Shown: positions 25,058 to 34,663, numbered from the stretch's first letter. The stretch: 54,483 bases of DNA from Candidatus Kurthia intestinigallinarum (GCF_003991225.1 NZ_JTFC01000025.1:1-54483), one strand, 5' to 3'. Notes: generated from the letters alone by a model not told the origin. A program made the numbers and translations.

Positions 25058-26074
25058 ATGAACCCCATTTATGATCAATTGAAAAGACCATTACGTGATT
25101 TACGTATTTCGGTAACGGATCGTTGTAATTTCCGTTGTAGTTATTGTATGCCAGCCGAGGTTTTCGGCCCGGACTTTGCTTTTTTACCGTCTGATAAAAT
25201 TTTAAGCTTTGAGGAAATCGAACGCCTTGTGAGAATTTTCGTGTCATTTGGTGTAAAGAAAATTCGTATTACGGGTGGCGAACCGTTAATGCGTCGTGAT
25301 TTACCTGTGCTCGTCCGCATGATTCGTGCAGTCGAGGGTGTCGAGGATATTGCGATGACGACAAATGGCTCGTTACTCAAAAAATATGCGAAGCCGCTAA
25401 AGGAAGCGGGACTCGACCGCGTGTCGATTAGCTTAGACTCACTAGAGGATGAGCGTTTTCAAGCGATGAATGGCAATCGCGGCAAAGTCAAAACGGTGCT
25501 TGCTGGTATTGAGGCAGCGGCAGAAGCAGGACTCTACGTAAAAATGAATATGGTCGTGCAAAAAGGTAAAAACATCGAGGATATTTTACCGATGGCCCGT
25601 TATTTTAAAGAAAAACAGCATATTTTACGCTTTATCGAATATATGGACGTTGGCAATTCAAATGGTTGGCGCTTGGATGATGTATTTTCGAAAAAGGAAA
25701 TTATCGACAAAGTGCAAAAATTCTCTCCTGTAAAGGCAGTTGCACCTAATTATCGTGGTGAAGTTGCGTCACGTTTTCGTTATGAGGACGGCGGCGGAGA
25801 AATTGGTGTGATTTCATCTGTAACCGATTCATTTTGTGGTAATTGTTCACGTGCGCGTATTTCGGCGGAAGGAAAATTATATACATGTCTTTTCGCAACA
25901 GAAGGCACAGATTTACGCGACTTACTGCGTTCGGACTTAGACGATGCAGCAGTCGGTGCAAAAATTGCATCGGTCTGGGAGCAGCGTACGGACCGTTACT
26001 CAGAGGAGCGTACAGAAGAAACAGTTAAACGTCGTAAAAAGGCAAAAATAGAAATGTCACATATTGGCGGTTAA
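25058..26074 (+). CDS. moaA: GTP 3',8-cyclase MoaA
   Basis: A 338-residue radical-SAM enzyme for the first step of molybdenum cofactor synthesis (GTP to 3',8-cyclo-GTP). The N-terminal cluster motif [14 protein letters not shown] and the MTTNGSLL segment are intact. The C-terminal second cluster is [10 protein letters not shown] with a later cysteine (LYTCLF). The C-terminus ends in the Gly-Gly needed for activity (MSHIGG). ATG at 25058 is used because AAGGAGGAGG is seven bases upstream; the GTG at 25052 is too close. It follows fdhD by 24 bases. Confidence 0.95.
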   Translation: MNPIYDQLKRPLRDLRISVTDRCNFRCSYCMPAEVFGPDFAFLPSDKILSFEEIERLVRIFVSFGVKKIRITGGEPLMRRDLPVLVRMIRAVEGVEDIAMTTNGSLLKKYAKPLKEAGLDRVSISLDSLEDERFQAMNGNRGKVKTVLAGIEAAAEAGLYVKMNMVVQKGKNIEDILPMARYFKEKQHILRFIEYMDVGNSNGWRLDDVFSKKEIIDKVQKFSPVKAVAPNYRGEVASRFRYEDGGGEIGVISSVTDSFCGNCSRARISAEGKLYTCLFATEGTDLRDLLRSDLDDAAVGAKIASVWEQRTDRYSEERTEETVKRRKKAKIEMSHIGG

Positions 26075-26109
26075 GCATGTTGTAAGTTTTTTGATTAAGG
26101 GAGAGTAAC

Positions 26110-26889
26110 ATGGCTTTTTATAAACCAGAGGAAATTACAGAAATCGCAACAAATACCGGCGTGAGCAAAGTCCAAGGCAGCATTTTAAAAATGTTGATTT
26201 TAGGCTTTTTCGGGGGCGCATTTATTGCGTTTGGCTTTTTATTAGATATTCGCGTAATGGGCACAATGCCAGCAGAATGGGGAAGCTTCGCGACATTTAT
26301 TGGTGCCGCAGTATTCCCAATCGGCCTTATTTTAGTATTACTTGCTGGGGCAGACTTAATTACCGGTAATATGATGACGGTGCCAATGGCATTTTATGCG
26401 AAAAAAATTACATTCGCAATGCTTGCTCGTAACTGGTTCTTCGTCACATTAGCCAATTTACTTGGTGCCTTATTTATCGCTTACTTCTTTGGCCATTATT
26501 TAGGCTTAACAGAAGGTGCATTTGCTGAAAAAACAATGGCCATCGCACAAGGGAAAATCGATGCCACATTTATGCAAATTTTCGTATCAGGTATTGGCTG
26601 TAACTGGCTAGTATGTTTAGCAGTATGGTTATGCTTTGGTGCACAAGACTTTATCGGTAAAATCTTAGGCATTTGGTTCCCAGTAATGGCCTTCGTGACA
26701 ATCGGCTTCCAGCACGTTGTCGCAAATATGTTCGTGATTCCAGCGGGTATTTTTGCAGGCGCAGATGTTACATGGGGCGATTTCTTACACAATGTTGTAC
26801 CTGCTTTCTTAGGAAATGCAGTCGGTGGGGCAGTATTTGTTGGTCTTGCCTACTATATCGCATTCCAAAAAAAAGCGGCTAAATCATAA
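26110..26889 (+). CDS. Formate/nitrite transporter family channel
   Basis: A 259-residue FNT-family membrane protein with six helices. The family motifs are present: the GADLITGNMMTVPMA region, GIGCNWLVCLAVWL and the FQHVVANMFVIP segment with its central His. FNT proteins form pentameric channels for formate or related anions. Position directly after moaA and facing fdhF, as yrhG beside yrhE in B. subtilis, supports formate import for the dehydrogenase. GGGAGAG precedes the ATG. Confidence 0.9.
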   Translation: MAFYKPEEITEIATNTGVSKVQGSILKMLILGFFGGAFIAFGFLLDIRVMGTMPAEWGSFATFIGAAVFPIGLILVLLAGADLITGNMMTVPMAFYAKKITFAMLARNWFFVTLANLLGALFIAYFFGHYLGLTEGAFAEKTMAIAQGKIDATFMQIFVSGIGCNWLVCLAVWLCFGAQDFIGKILGIWFPVMAFVTIGFQHVVANMFVIPAGIFAGADVTWGDFLHNVVPAFLGNAVGGAVFVGLAYYIAFQKKAAKS

Positions 26890-26923
26890 AAAAAGGAATC
26901 GCGCGAGTTGGCGATTCCTTTTT
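26890..26923. terminator. Bidirectional terminator
   Basis: AAAAAGGAATCGC (26890-26902) pairs with GCGATTCCTTTTT (26911-26923), between the convergent formate channel and moaC genes. Confidence 0.9.
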
Positions 26924-26925
26924 CA

Positions 26926-27417
26926 TTAATCGATTTTATTATTTACAAATGTACCGCTTTTACCACCTGTTTTTTTCAGGAGATAGGTGTTTTTGATAAT
27001 CATCGATTTATCAACAGCTTTACACATATCATAAAACGTAAGGGAGGCAATGGATACAGCTGTTAATGCTTCCATTTCAACGCCTGTTTTACCGTCACAT
27101 TTCACGGTTGCTTCGATGTGCAGATCATAGCCTGCAGCCGTTTGTTCATAGGCAAAGGTAAAATCTGTCCCCTGTAGCATAATCGGGTGACACATCGGGA
27201 TAATATCGGCGGTTTTCTTCGCGCCCATAATGCCGGCAATTTGTGCTACTTGTGTCGGGTCCCCTTTTTTGATGTTGCCTTGCTCGATGGCTTCGTAAAG
27301 CTCTGTTGATAATGCAATCGTACTGCGCGCAACGGCTGTACGGCTCGTTGGTTGTTTATCGGAAATGTCGACCATCTTAGGACGGCCATCTTCATTCCAA
27401 TGTGAAAATTCACTCAT
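26926..27417 (-). CDS. moaC: Cyclic pyranopterin monophosphate synthase MoaC
   Basis: A 163-residue enzyme that turns the MoaA product into cyclic pyranopterin monophosphate. [26 protein letters not shown], and the C-terminal [12 protein letters not shown] motifs are complete. The ATG overlaps the mobA stop (ATGA). It is the last gene of the minus-strand moaB-mobA-moaC run, which supplies cofactor to the formate dehydrogenase. Confidence 0.95.
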   Translation of the reverse strand: MSEFSHWNEDGRPKMVDISDKQPTSRTAVARSTIALSTELYEAIEQGNIKKGDPTQVAQIAGIMGAKKTADIIPMCHPIMLQGTDFTFAYEQTAAGYDLHIEATVKCDGKTGVEMEALTAVSIASLTFYDMCKAVDKSMIIKNTYLLKKTGGKSGTFVNNKID

Positions 27418-27989
27418 TTGTTATCTCCTTTATCGCCTTGAGGCCAGTCCTCAACGGCATTGATATTTAAAAATGTTGTCGTATCATTCATTTCAACGAA
27501 TGATACGCGGACTTGATGAAGCAACGCACGCATACTTCGTTGATTATCAAAAAGTGCCTGTTTTGCTTGCTCAAGTGCGCGTCGATGATAGAGTGCTGCG
27601 AGGGGTTGCCAGTTGTCATTTGACGTCGGAATCACTGCATCACAGTTTGCTGTTATTTGACGGCAAAGTGTCGCAATAAATGCGGCATCAATAAAGGGCA
27701 TGTCTGCCGCAACGACAAAATACCAATCAGATTCGACTTGCTCCATAACATGAGTGAGCGCATAAAGCGGGCCCTCATGCGGTGTTTGCTCGGTAATAAA
27801 CGTCACGTTTTCATCTGAGAAATGTGACAGTAGTGTCTCATTTGTCGCAATGACGACAGGGAGTGCATTTTTTTCAAAGGCATCGACCGCGACCTTGTAT
27901 AAGGGCCTTCCCCTAAAGCGTTCAAACATCTTCGGCTTGCCGTAGCGCGATGATTTTCCGCCAGCTAAAATGACGCCGGTAATATTCAT
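27414..27989 (-). CDS. mobA: Molybdenum cofactor guanylyltransferase MobA
   Basis: A 191-residue nucleotidyltransferase that adds GMP to molybdopterin to give the guanine dinucleotide form used by FdhF. The N-terminal [20 protein letters not shown]-binding motif and the AADMPFID metal site are intact. It overlaps moaB and moaC by ATGA at each side, so the three genes are translated together. Confidence 0.93.
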   Translation of the reverse strand: MNITGVILAGGKSSRYGKPKMFERFRGRPLYKVAVDAFEKNALPVVIATNETLLSHFSDENVTFITEQTPHEGPLYALTHVMEQVESDWYFVVAADMPFIDAAFIATLCRQITANCDAVIPTSNDNWQPLAALYHRRALEQAKQALFDNQRSMRALLHQVRVSFVEMNDTTTFLNINAVEDWPQGDKGDNK

Positions 27990-28480
27990 CGGCGCTTTAG
28001 CTCGCCTAAAAAGTGTTGCACAGTTGGCACGATGAGTTTATCCATACCAAGCTTGACCGCATTCGTTGAGCCGGGGAGGGCATAGATAGCTGTTTCGGCA
28101 TGAGCACCAGCAACGGCGCGGCTAAACATCGCTTTTGGTCCAATGTCATCATAGCTTAGCATGCGAAATAGTTCGCCAAAACCGGGCATTTCCTTATCAA
28201 CGAGTTGTACGACGGCATCATATGTGACATCACGCTTCGTAAAGCCAGTGCCACCGGTCAATATAATCGTATTAATCGACGGATCACTGCACCAAATACG
28301 TAGCTGTGCAAGCAGTTCGTCGAGCTCATCTTTTAAAATTTTATAATCAATTACGTCAAAATTTGCCTGCTTCAATGCGTGCAAAATGGCTTGGCCACCC
28401 TTATCGGTTTCAGTCGTACGCGTATCGCTTACCGTTAAAATCGCGGCATGTACGCGTTCTTGTTCATGGGTTGGGTGCAT
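27986..28480 (-). CDS. moaB: Molybdopterin adenylyltransferase MoaB
   Basis: A 164-residue MogA/MoaB-type protein that adenylates molybdopterin before molybdenum insertion. ILTVSDTRTTETDKGG, ILTGGTGFTKRDVT and ALPGSTNAVKLGM are the family motifs. GAAGGAGG lies before the ATG. It is first in the minus-strand Moco run and divergent from moeB; a TATTATAAT stretch near 28515-28523 can serve promoters on both sides. Confidence 0.92.
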   Translation of the reverse strand: MHPTHEQERVHAAILTVSDTRTTETDKGGQAILHALKQANFDVIDYKILKDELDELLAQLRIWCSDPSINTIILTGGTGFTKRDVTYDAVVQLVDKEMPGFGELFRMLSYDDIGPKAMFSRAVAGAHAETAIYALPGSTNAVKLGMDKLIVPTVQHFLGELKRR

Positions 28481-28577
28481 GAATCATCGCCTCCTTCGGG
28501 CATAAAATCAATGTTTATATTATAATGCTAACAATCAGTACGTCAAACAAAATTAAACAAGAAAGGAAGTGGCTGTC

Positions 28578-29594
28578 ATGAATGACCGTTATTCTCGTCA
28601 ACAACTCTTTACCCCCATTGGAGTGGAAGGACAGCAACATTTACAACAAAAACATCTTTTAATCGTTGGCGCAGGGGCGCTTGGTAGTGCAACGGCTGAG
28701 CCACTTGTGCGCGCGGGCGTCGGACGTGTTACGATTATTGACCGCGACTATGTGGAGTGGAGTAATTTACAGCGTCAGCAATTATATACCGAGCAACATG
28801 CACGCGAAAAAACACCAAAGGCTATTGCTGCAAAAGAACGACTGCAAGCAATTAATGCCGATGTCGTAGTAGAGGCCATCGTCGGGGATGCCAATGTTGA
28901 GACATTGACGGAGCTTCTCTCGGATGTCGATTTAGTTATCGATGGTACCGATAATTTTGATATTCGCTTTATTATCAATGATTTAACACAAAAGCATCAT
29001 ATTCCATGGATTTATGGCTCTTGTGTTGGTAGTTACGGCGCGACTTATACGATTTTACCGGGCACAACACCTTGTCTGCATTGTCTACTACAGGCGATGC
29101 CAAATACAGGAATGACCTGTGATACAGTGGGCATTATTAGTCCGGCGGTTCAAATTGTTGCGGCTTACCAAGTAGCAGAGGCTTTTAAAATTTTAACGAA
29201 TAACTATGCGGCACTACGCGGCACCTTTTTAACATTTGATGTGTGGCAAAATCAGCATTTTGAAATGAAAATGCAGGCCGCAAAAAATCCCGGTTGTCAA
29301 AGCTGTGGCGAGGCGCCGAGCTATCCTTATTTAGCGTTTGAACAGCAAACGAAAAGTGCGGTATTATGCGGGCGTGATGCGGTTCAAATCCGTCCGGCAC
29401 AGTCGAAAAATTATGATTTAGAGGCGCTTGCGAGCACATTAGCAAGTCAGGGGACGGTCCAACAAAATCCGTATTTAATATCATGTCAGCTAGCGGAGCA
29501 GCGCATCGTTATTTTTAAGGATGGACGTGTGCTCATTCATGGGACCCATGATATTCACTATGCAAAAAATTTATATTATCGTCTATTAGGCTAA
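28578..29594 (+). CDS. moeB: MoeB/ThiF-type adenylyltransferase
   Basis: A 338-residue E1-like enzyme. Residues about 1-240 are the ThiF/MoeB domain with GAGALGSATAEPLVRAG, the RQQLYTEQ loop, and DGTDNFDIRF. CLHC and CQSC are the zinc ligands. The C-terminal 90 residues are a shorter extra domain, not a full rhodanese. It should adenylate the Gly-Gly end of MoaD encoded downstream; ThiS is another possible target. ATG at 28578 is about ten bases from GAAAGGAAG; the GTG at 28569 overlaps that site. It leads the moeB-moeA-mobB-moaE-moaD run. Confidence 0.9.
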   Translation: MNDRYSRQQLFTPIGVEGQQHLQQKHLLIVGAGALGSATAEPLVRAGVGRVTIIDRDYVEWSNLQRQQLYTEQHAREKTPKAIAAKERLQAINADVVVEAIVGDANVETLTELLSDVDLVIDGTDNFDIRFIINDLTQKHHIPWIYGSCVGSYGATYTILPGTTPCLHCLLQAMPNTGMTCDTVGIISPAVQIVAAYQVAEAFKILTNNYAALRGTFLTFDVWQNQHFEMKMQAAKNPGCQSCGEAPSYPYLAFEQQTKSAVLCGRDAVQIRPAQSKNYDLEALASTLASQGTVQQNPYLISCQLAEQRIVIFKDGRVLIHGTHDIHYAKNLYYRLLG

Positions 29595-29606
29595 GGAGTG
29601 AAGGGT

Positions 29607-30896
29607 ATGTTAGAAAAAAGAACACCAATCGCGGTTGGCGAAGCGGTGAAGCGCGTCATGCAGTATGCAACAGAAGGAAAAGTAGAGCAGGTGGACATTA
29701 CCGAGAGCTACGGACGTTACGTCGCAGAGGATATTGCGGCCGATCAGGATGTTCCCGCATTTGACCGTTCACCCTATGATGGATTTGCGATTCGTGCCAT
29801 TGATAGTGCGGTCGCTTCTGCTGAAAATCCGGTCGCATTTGAGGTCGTTGGAACCATTGGTGCCGGCTTTGTATTTGATGAGCTTGTCGAACCGGGGCAG
29901 GCAGTGCGTATTATGACCGGCGCACCGATTCCTGCAGGCTGTGATGCAGTCGTCATGCTTGAACTGACAAAGGGATATGAGGCAGACGATAAAACCTATA
30001 TGACCATTAAGCGGGCATTTGCAGCAGGGACGAATATTTCTTACCGCGGCGAGGATGTGAAGCAGGGTGCGGTACTTGTGAAAAAAGGCACGTATATTAA
30101 TCCGGGTGTATCAGCATTGCTGGCGACATTTGGCTATGCGCAAGTCCCCGTTTTTGTAAAGCCTGTTATTGGCGTCATTGCTACAGGGAGTGAGCTGCTT
30201 GAGCCGCATGAGGCATTAGCACCAGGGAAAATTCGTAATAGTAATGCCTATATGATGCTCGCACAAATTGAACGTGCCGGCGCAACGGCGAAATATTATG
30301 GTAAGTTAAGTGATGATTTAGCCGTCTGTATTGAAGCCGTTAAAAAAGCGATGGCGGAGGTCGACTGTTTAATTACAACGGGCGGTGTATCGGTTGGAGA
30401 CTTTGATTATTTACCAGCAATTTATGAGGCAATTGGTGCAGATGTGTTATTTAACAAAGTCGCACAGCGTCCCGGTAGTGTGACGACGGTTGCACAGTGT
30501 GACGGACAGCTCTTATTTGGCTTATCTGGCAATCCATCTGCATGCTATGTCGGCTTTGAATTGTATACAAAACCGGTCATTAAAGCGGCGCTTGGGAGTC
30601 AAGCACCACATCTACGTCGTGAAAAAGCGGCACTTGGCGTGGATTTTAAAAAGCCGAATCCATTTACGCGCTTCGTTCGTAGTACAGTCACTGTGACGGA
30701 CGGCAAGCTTGTCGCGACACCATCTGGCTTTGATAAATCGAGTGCGGTGTCGTCGCTTGCGGATGCCAATGCCTTTATCGTGTTACCCGGTGGAACGCGA
30801 GGCTATGAAGCGGGCATGCAGATTGATGTCTTACTACTCGAAGATACGAATGGAAGTGCATGGCCTTGGGACAACATCGTACCATCTTACAGATAG
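29607..30896 (+). CDS. moeA: Molybdopterin molybdenumtransferase MoeA
   Basis: A 429-residue protein that inserts molybdate into adenylated molybdopterin. DVPAFDRSPYDGFAIRA, GTIGAGF, RIMTGAPIP, the TTGGVSVGDFDY motif and the LFGLSGNPSAC segment are all present. ATG at 29607 is chosen, eight bases from AAGGAG; the GTG at 29598 lies on that site. The end overlaps mobB by 37 bases. It works downstream of MoaB in cofactor assembly. Confidence 0.95.
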   Translation: MLEKRTPIAVGEAVKRVMQYATEGKVEQVDITESYGRYVAEDIAADQDVPAFDRSPYDGFAIRAIDSAVASAENPVAFEVVGTIGAGFVFDELVEPGQAVRIMTGAPIPAGCDAVVMLELTKGYEADDKTYMTIKRAFAAGTNISYRGEDVKQGAVLVKKGTYINPGVSALLATFGYAQVPVFVKPVIGVIATGSELLEPHEALAPGKIRNSNAYMMLAQIERAGATAKYYGKLSDDLAVCIEAVKKAMAEVDCLITTGGVSVGDFDYLPAIYEAIGADVLFNKVAQRPGSVTTVAQCDGQLLFGLSGNPSACYVGFELYTKPVIKAALGSQAPHLRREKAALGVDFKKPNPFTRFVRSTVTVTDGKLVATPSGFDKSSAVSSLADANAFIVLPGGTRGYEAGMQIDVLLLEDTNGSAWPWDNIVPSYR

Positions 30897-31378
30897 TTGG
30901 TTATCAAAATAGCGGCAAAACAACGCTTGCAGAAAAACTGATTTCCTATGCATGTAATAAGGGCCTGCGTGTGGGCTCGATTAAGCATCATGGTCATGGC
31001 GGTATACCCGCTTCGAATTTAACGAAAGATAGCACCCGTCATGCACAAGCAGGCGCTGTAGTTTCCGCCGTTGAAGGGGACGGTGTTGTACAGCTCCAAC
31101 TCGCCAAAAATACATGTGCATTAAATGAGTTGATTCATTTATATGAACAAGCGCTTTTGGTTAATTTTATAATTGTAGAAGGGTATAAAAGTGAGTCATA
31201 TCAAAAGGTTGTGCTTCTTAAAGAGCCTGAAGATGTGAAACTTTTAACCTTATCAAATATTGTCGCGGCTATTTATTGGCCGACGTTTCCACAAGCATTA
31301 TGTGAAAAAATTCCGCATTTTGCGCTGCAGGATGAGGCAGCATATCTATCATTTTTAGTAACGAAAGAAGGATGTTAA
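30860..31378 (+). CDS. mobB: Molybdopterin-guanine dinucleotide biosynthesis protein MobB
   Basis: A 172-residue P-loop GTPase with Walker A GYQNSGKTTL near residue 14, the SIKHHGHGG segment and IIVEGYKSE. MobB assists MobA in forming the guanine dinucleotide cofactor. It overlaps the moeA end by 37 bases in another frame and is followed directly by moaE. Because of the overlap the exact start is less certain than the frame. Confidence 0.9.
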   Translation: MALGQHRTILQIVGYQNSGKTTLAEKLISYACNKGLRVGSIKHHGHGGIPASNLTKDSTRHAQAGAVVSAVEGDGVVQLQLAKNTCALNELIHLYEQALLVNFIIVEGYKSESYQKVVLLKEPEDVKLLTLSNIVAAIYWPTFPQALCEKIPHFALQDEAAYLSFLVTKEGC

Positions 31379-31846
31379 ATGACAGCGCGTTTTGAAATTA
31401 GCAGTGAGCCACTTGTCGTGGATGACGTCACACAAAAAGTTGTCAGCAGAAATGCAGGCGCGATTACAGTATTTATCGGTACCGTCCGCGAGCTAACAAA
31501 AGGCAAAAAGACAGTATCACTTGAATACGAGGCCTATCCCGCGATGGCCATTAAAATGTTTGAGCAAATCGAGCGTGAAATGCATGAAAAATGGCCGGAA
31601 GCACAACTAGCGATTACCCATCGTGTTGGTAAGCTTGACATCACCGATATTGCGGTTGTCATTGCGGTATCATCGCCACACCGAAAAATCGCTTATGAAG
31701 CGAATGAATTTGCGATAGATCGCATTAAACAAATTGTGCCGATTTGGAAAAAAGAGCACTGGGAAGACGGTACGGAATGGATTGGCGACCAGCTAGAAAA
31801 TGTACCATACCGAGCAGGTGCGCCTAAGGAGGAATTGGATGATTAA
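31379..31846 (+). CDS. moaE: Molybdopterin synthase large subunit MoaE
   Basis: A 155-residue catalytic subunit. GAITVFIGTVRE, LEYEAYPAMA, HRVGKLDI and IPIWKKEHWEDGTEW (with the active lysines) are conserved. With MoaD it adds the two dithiolene sulfurs to cyclic pyranopterin monophosphate. The ATG abuts the mobB stop, and the end overlaps moaD by eight bases. Confidence 0.95.
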   Translation: MTARFEISSEPLVVDDVTQKVVSRNAGAITVFIGTVRELTKGKKTVSLEYEAYPAMAIKMFEQIEREMHEKWPEAQLAITHRVGKLDITDIAVVIAVSSPHRKIAYEANEFAIDRIKQIVPIWKKEHWEDGTEWIGDQLENVPYRAGAPKEELDD

Positions 31847-32069
31847 TGTATTGTTATTTGCGCATTTACGTGAAACCGTTGGCGAGGAGAAGCTTGTCAT
31901 CGAAGCGGAGAAGATGAGCGTTTCGGACGTCAAAGCATGGCTTGAAGCCCGCTATCAACTTGAGCTTTCAACGGTTATGAGTGCCGTGAACGAGGAATTT
32001 GCGATGGACCATACAATCGTACAAAGTGGCGATGTCATTGCATTCATTCCTCCGATTAGTGGGGGTTAA
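31839..32069 (+). CDS. moaD: Molybdopterin synthase sulfur carrier MoaD
   Basis: A 76-residue ubiquitin-fold protein with the family C-terminus IPPISGG; the final Gly-Gly is thiocarboxylated after adenylation by MoeB. ATG at 31839 is preferred because AAGGAGG precedes it; the longer reading from 31800 is unsupported. It is the last gene of the run, followed by the repeat element at 32070. Confidence 0.93.
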   Translation: MINVLLFAHLRETVGEEKLVIEAEKMSVSDVKAWLEARYQLELSTVMSAVNEEFAMDHTIVQSGDVIAFIPPISGG

Positions 32070-32207
32070 AAAAGAGGCTGGGATAAAACACGTCATGTTC
32101 CTTTTTTAGCGTTCGCAACGAAAAACCGGAACCACGCTACAGCGCGATTCCGGTTTTTCTTATGCTCATATGAACGGTTATTTTTATACGTATGTCAAAG
32201 CCTCTTT
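32070..32207. repeat. Nested palindromic repeat, copy 1
   Basis: About 138 bp starting AAAGAGGCTGGGA and ending AAAGCCTCTTT, so the ends are inverted copies of AAAGAGGCT. Inside lies a hairpin with AAAAACCGGAA / TTCCGGTTTTT arms. It is collinear with copy 2 at 37987-38130, at about 80% identity by eye. Both copies lie between convergent genes, where they can act as terminators. Confidence 0.75.
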
Positions 32208-32223
32208 CATTTCATTTTAATCC

Positions 32224-32883
32224 TTATTTTTGAATCGTATGCACACTAAGGAGCATGACGAAGGAAATCAAAATCATGACGCCGACCCATAGCCAGGCAA
32301 GCTGCAGATTACCGCCATCAATTGCGGTATAAATCGCTAGTGGTGTCGTCTGCGTTTTACCCGGTAAATTTCCGGCAAACATTAAGGTCGCACCGAATTC
32401 ACCGAGCGCCCGCGTATAACATAAAATACCACCAGCAATAATCGCTTTAAAGGCCATAGGAATTGAAATGTAGAAGAAGATTTTCCATTCAGACGCGCCA
32501 TCGACTCGCGCTGCATTTTCAATATCTTCATCGACGCCCTCAAAGCCGGTCTTAACGGTTTGATACATGAGTGGAAAGGCGACAATAGCCGAGGCAAGGA
32601 CCGCCGCCCACCATGTAAACATAATCGGTTGTCCGAAAAACCATTCAATGCCCTGTCCGACAATGCTGTTGCGACCAAAAATCATAATGAGCAGGAAGCC
32701 GACAACGGTAGGCGGGAGCACAAGTGGTAAGAGCATCACCGTTTCGAGAATGAGCTTTCCACGAAAGCGTCGTTTTGCCATAAATTTACCGATAAGAACG
32801 CCGAAAATAATCGCCATTGTTCCCGCAACGAGTGAGATCTCAATGGATAGTTTTATCGGCGTCCAAAAATCGGTTAGCATCAT
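32224..32883 (-). CDS. modB: Molybdate ABC transporter permease ModB
   Basis: A 219-residue permease with five to six membrane helices. The ABC-permease EAA-type segment (ENAARVDGASEWKIFFYISI) and the ModB stretch LGEFGATLMFAGNLPG are present. It moves molybdate through the plasma membrane together with ModA. The start overlaps the modA stop (TAATG). No modC ATPase gene lies here; B. subtilis yvgKLM also lacks one, so an ATPase from elsewhere must serve. Confidence 0.92.
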   Translation of the reverse strand: MMLTDFWTPIKLSIEISLVAGTMAIIFGVLIGKFMAKRRFRGKLILETVMLLPLVLPPTVVGFLLIMIFGRNSIVGQGIEWFFGQPIMFTWWAAVLASAIVAFPLMYQTVKTGFEGVDEDIENAARVDGASEWKIFFYISIPMAFKAIIAGGILCYTRALGEFGATLMFAGNLPGKTQTTPLAIYTAIDGGNLQLAWLWVGVMILISFVMLLSVHTIQK

Positions 32884-33674
32884 TAGTTCGCTCCTTTAAA
32901 TCCGTAATCCTGAAAGACTTTCATAGCGTCATCTGATTGTAGGAATCGATAAAATGTGTCGGCCTCGTCAAAATGCTTGCTATTTTTTAAAACGCCGACA
33001 GGGTAAATAATCGGTGTATGTGATTTTTCGTCCGCTGTTGCGACGATTTTTATTTTATCGCTTGTAAGCGCATCAGTTTTGTAAACGATTCCGGCATCAA
33101 CATTGCTCGTCTCCGCATACGTTAATACTTGACGCACATCTTTTGCATAGACAACGTTTGCTTTGATTTTTGTCCAGACGTCAATTGATTTAAGGGTTTC
33201 AATACCATACTGACCAGCAGGAACTGAGTCGGGTGTACCGAGCGCGACTTTATCTGCTTTTGGTAAATCTTCAAATGAGTCAATTTTTTTGTCATTTGCA
33301 GTTGGCGTTACGAGTACAAGTTCATTCGCTAAAAGATCGGTCCCGTCTTTTTTATCAATGTCACCCTCATCGACTAGGGTGTCAAATTTATCTTCGGCAG
33401 CAGAGAAGAATACATCAACAGGTGCGCCTTGTGAAATTTGTTGTTGGAGCGCGCCGGAGCCGCCAAAATTATACGTAATTTTAACGTTCTTATGTGCATC
33501 CTCATACGTTTTCGCAAGGTCTGTTAAAGCATCTTGTAGACTTGCTGCTGCAGAAACCGTTAATTCGATTTGTTCAGTAGAAGTTGCTGTTGTTTTTGCA
33601 TCATTATGGCCACAGCCAGCTAAAATGCTACCTGCAAGTAATAATGATGTCATAAATGTACGTGATTTTTTCAT
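32883..33674 (-). CDS. modA: Molybdate-binding lipoprotein ModA
   Basis: A 263-residue lipoprotein with a lipobox LAGC (Cys21). The ModA motifs follow: LTVSAAASLQDAL, NFGGSGALQQQI, PVDVFFSAAEDKF and DAGIVYKTDA, with the Ser and Tyr residues that hold the oxyanion. It captures molybdate or tungstate outside the membrane for ModB. The upstream 33711-33740 region holds repeated ATAACT half sites and a 20-bp palindrome, so control by the divergent regulator is likely. Confidence 0.93.
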   Translation of the reverse strand: MKKSRTFMTSLLLAGSILAGCGHNDAKTTATSTEQIELTVSAAASLQDALTDLAKTYEDAHKNVKITYNFGGSGALQQQISQGAPVDVFFSAAEDKFDTLVDEGDIDKKDGTDLLANELVLVTPTANDKKIDSFEDLPKADKVALGTPDSVPAGQYGIETLKSIDVWTKIKANVVYAKDVRQVLTYAETSNVDAGIVYKTDALTSDKIKIVATADEKSHTPIIYPVGVLKNSKHFDEADTFYRFLQSDDAMKVFQDYGFKGAN

Positions 33675-33710
33675 TTGTTATAGGCCTCTTTCTGTATATG
33701 AGTTATAACA

Positions 33711-33740
33711 AGACATAACTAATTATAACTAGTTATAATT
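33711..33740. promoter_or_regulatory. Operator region between modA and its regulator
   Basis: AATTATAACTAGTTATAATT (33721-33740) is a perfect 20-bp palindrome. Beside it AGTTAT...ATAACT (33711-33720 region) forms a second looser repeat. The site overlaps likely promoters of both divergent genes and is the natural target of the molybdate-sensing protein at 33776. Confidence 0.7.
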
Positions 33741-33775
33741 AAAAAGAAAATAAAAATATAAAAAAGGTGATTTTT

Positions 33776-34663
33776 ATGCAAAATCAAACATCGTATACAA
33801 TCGAAGAAGTAGCGCAATTACTGAAAGTATCCAAGTTAACAATTTATGATTTAGTGAAAAAGGGTGAGCTACCAGTGTTCAAAGTAGGGCGTCAAATGCG
33901 CCTAGCATCAGAGGACTTAGATGTATATATCGCCAAGCATCGTATGAACAGCAATCAGGAGCAAAAAACCATTATCATTAGCGGACAGGATATGGCGCTC
34001 GATATTTTAGGAAAGCATATTGAAGCGCGTCTTGGCTATAAGGTGTTGCGTTCGCGTGAGGGCAGCTTTAATGGTCTGCTTGCAATGTATCAAGGCAATA
34101 GCGATATTGCGAGTCTGCATATGTATGATGGTGATACGACGGCTTATAATTTACCATATATTCGTAAAGTATTCGTTAGCCACCGCTATATTTTACTGCG
34201 TCTTTTGACACGAAAGGCGGGCTTTTATGTAGCAAAGGGCAATCCACTTCATATTACGAGTATTGCCGATCTACAAGGCGATGTCCGTCTGATTAATCGT
34301 GAAAAGGGCTCGGGTATTCGGACGCTACTTGATGAACTACTGCGCACACATGGCATTTCTCAGACACAGGTGGCAGGCTATGGGCAAGAGGAGAAGGACC
34401 ACATTAGCGTGGCATCAGCAGTAGCAAGCGGTGCGGCAGATGTTGGCTTAGGCATCGAAAAAACAGCGCGTCTTGTCGATGTAGATTTTGTGCCAATTAT
34501 AGAGGAAAGCTACGATATTGTGCTACTGAAAAATGATGGCAATGAAGCACTGATTTCGACGGTGCAGGAAATTTTAAATGATGCTGCGTTTCAACAAGAA
34601 ATTCATGCAATTGGTGGCTATGATGTTTCACAAATGGGGACAGTCGTCTTTGAAACGATTTAA
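33776..34663 (+). CDS. One-component molybdate regulator (HTH + ModA-like sensor)
   Basis: A 295-residue protein. Residues 1-55 are an excisionase/MerR-type helix-turn-helix (TIEEVAQLLKVSKLTIYDLV, then GELPVFKVGRQMRL). Residues about 65-290 are a periplasmic-binding-protein-like domain (EGSFNGLLAMYQG, INREKGSGIRTLLDE). This is the YvgK type, in which the binding domain senses molybdate inside the cell. It is divergent from modA-modB with a perfect palindrome between them. ATG at 33776 follows AAAGGTGA by five bases; GTG at 33767 overlaps it. Confidence 0.88.
   Translation: MQNQTSYTIEEVAQLLKVSKLTIYDLVKKGELPVFKVGRQMRLASEDLDVYIAKHRMNSNQEQKTIIISGQDMALDILGKHIEARLGYKVLRSREGSFNGLLAMYQGNSDIASLHMYDGDTTAYNLPYIRKVFVSHRYILLRLLTRKAGFYVAKGNPLHITSIADLQGDVRLINREKGSGIRTLLDELLRTHGISQTQVAGYGQEEKDHISVASAVASGAADVGLGIEKTARLVDVDFVPIIEESYDIVLLKNDGNEALISTVQEILNDAAFQQEIHAIGGYDVSQMGTVVFETI

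Noticed and set aside
33289-33708. 139-residue plus-strand frame over modA
   Set aside because: It is antisense to modA, which has a lipobox and all ModA motifs, and it has no ribosome site.
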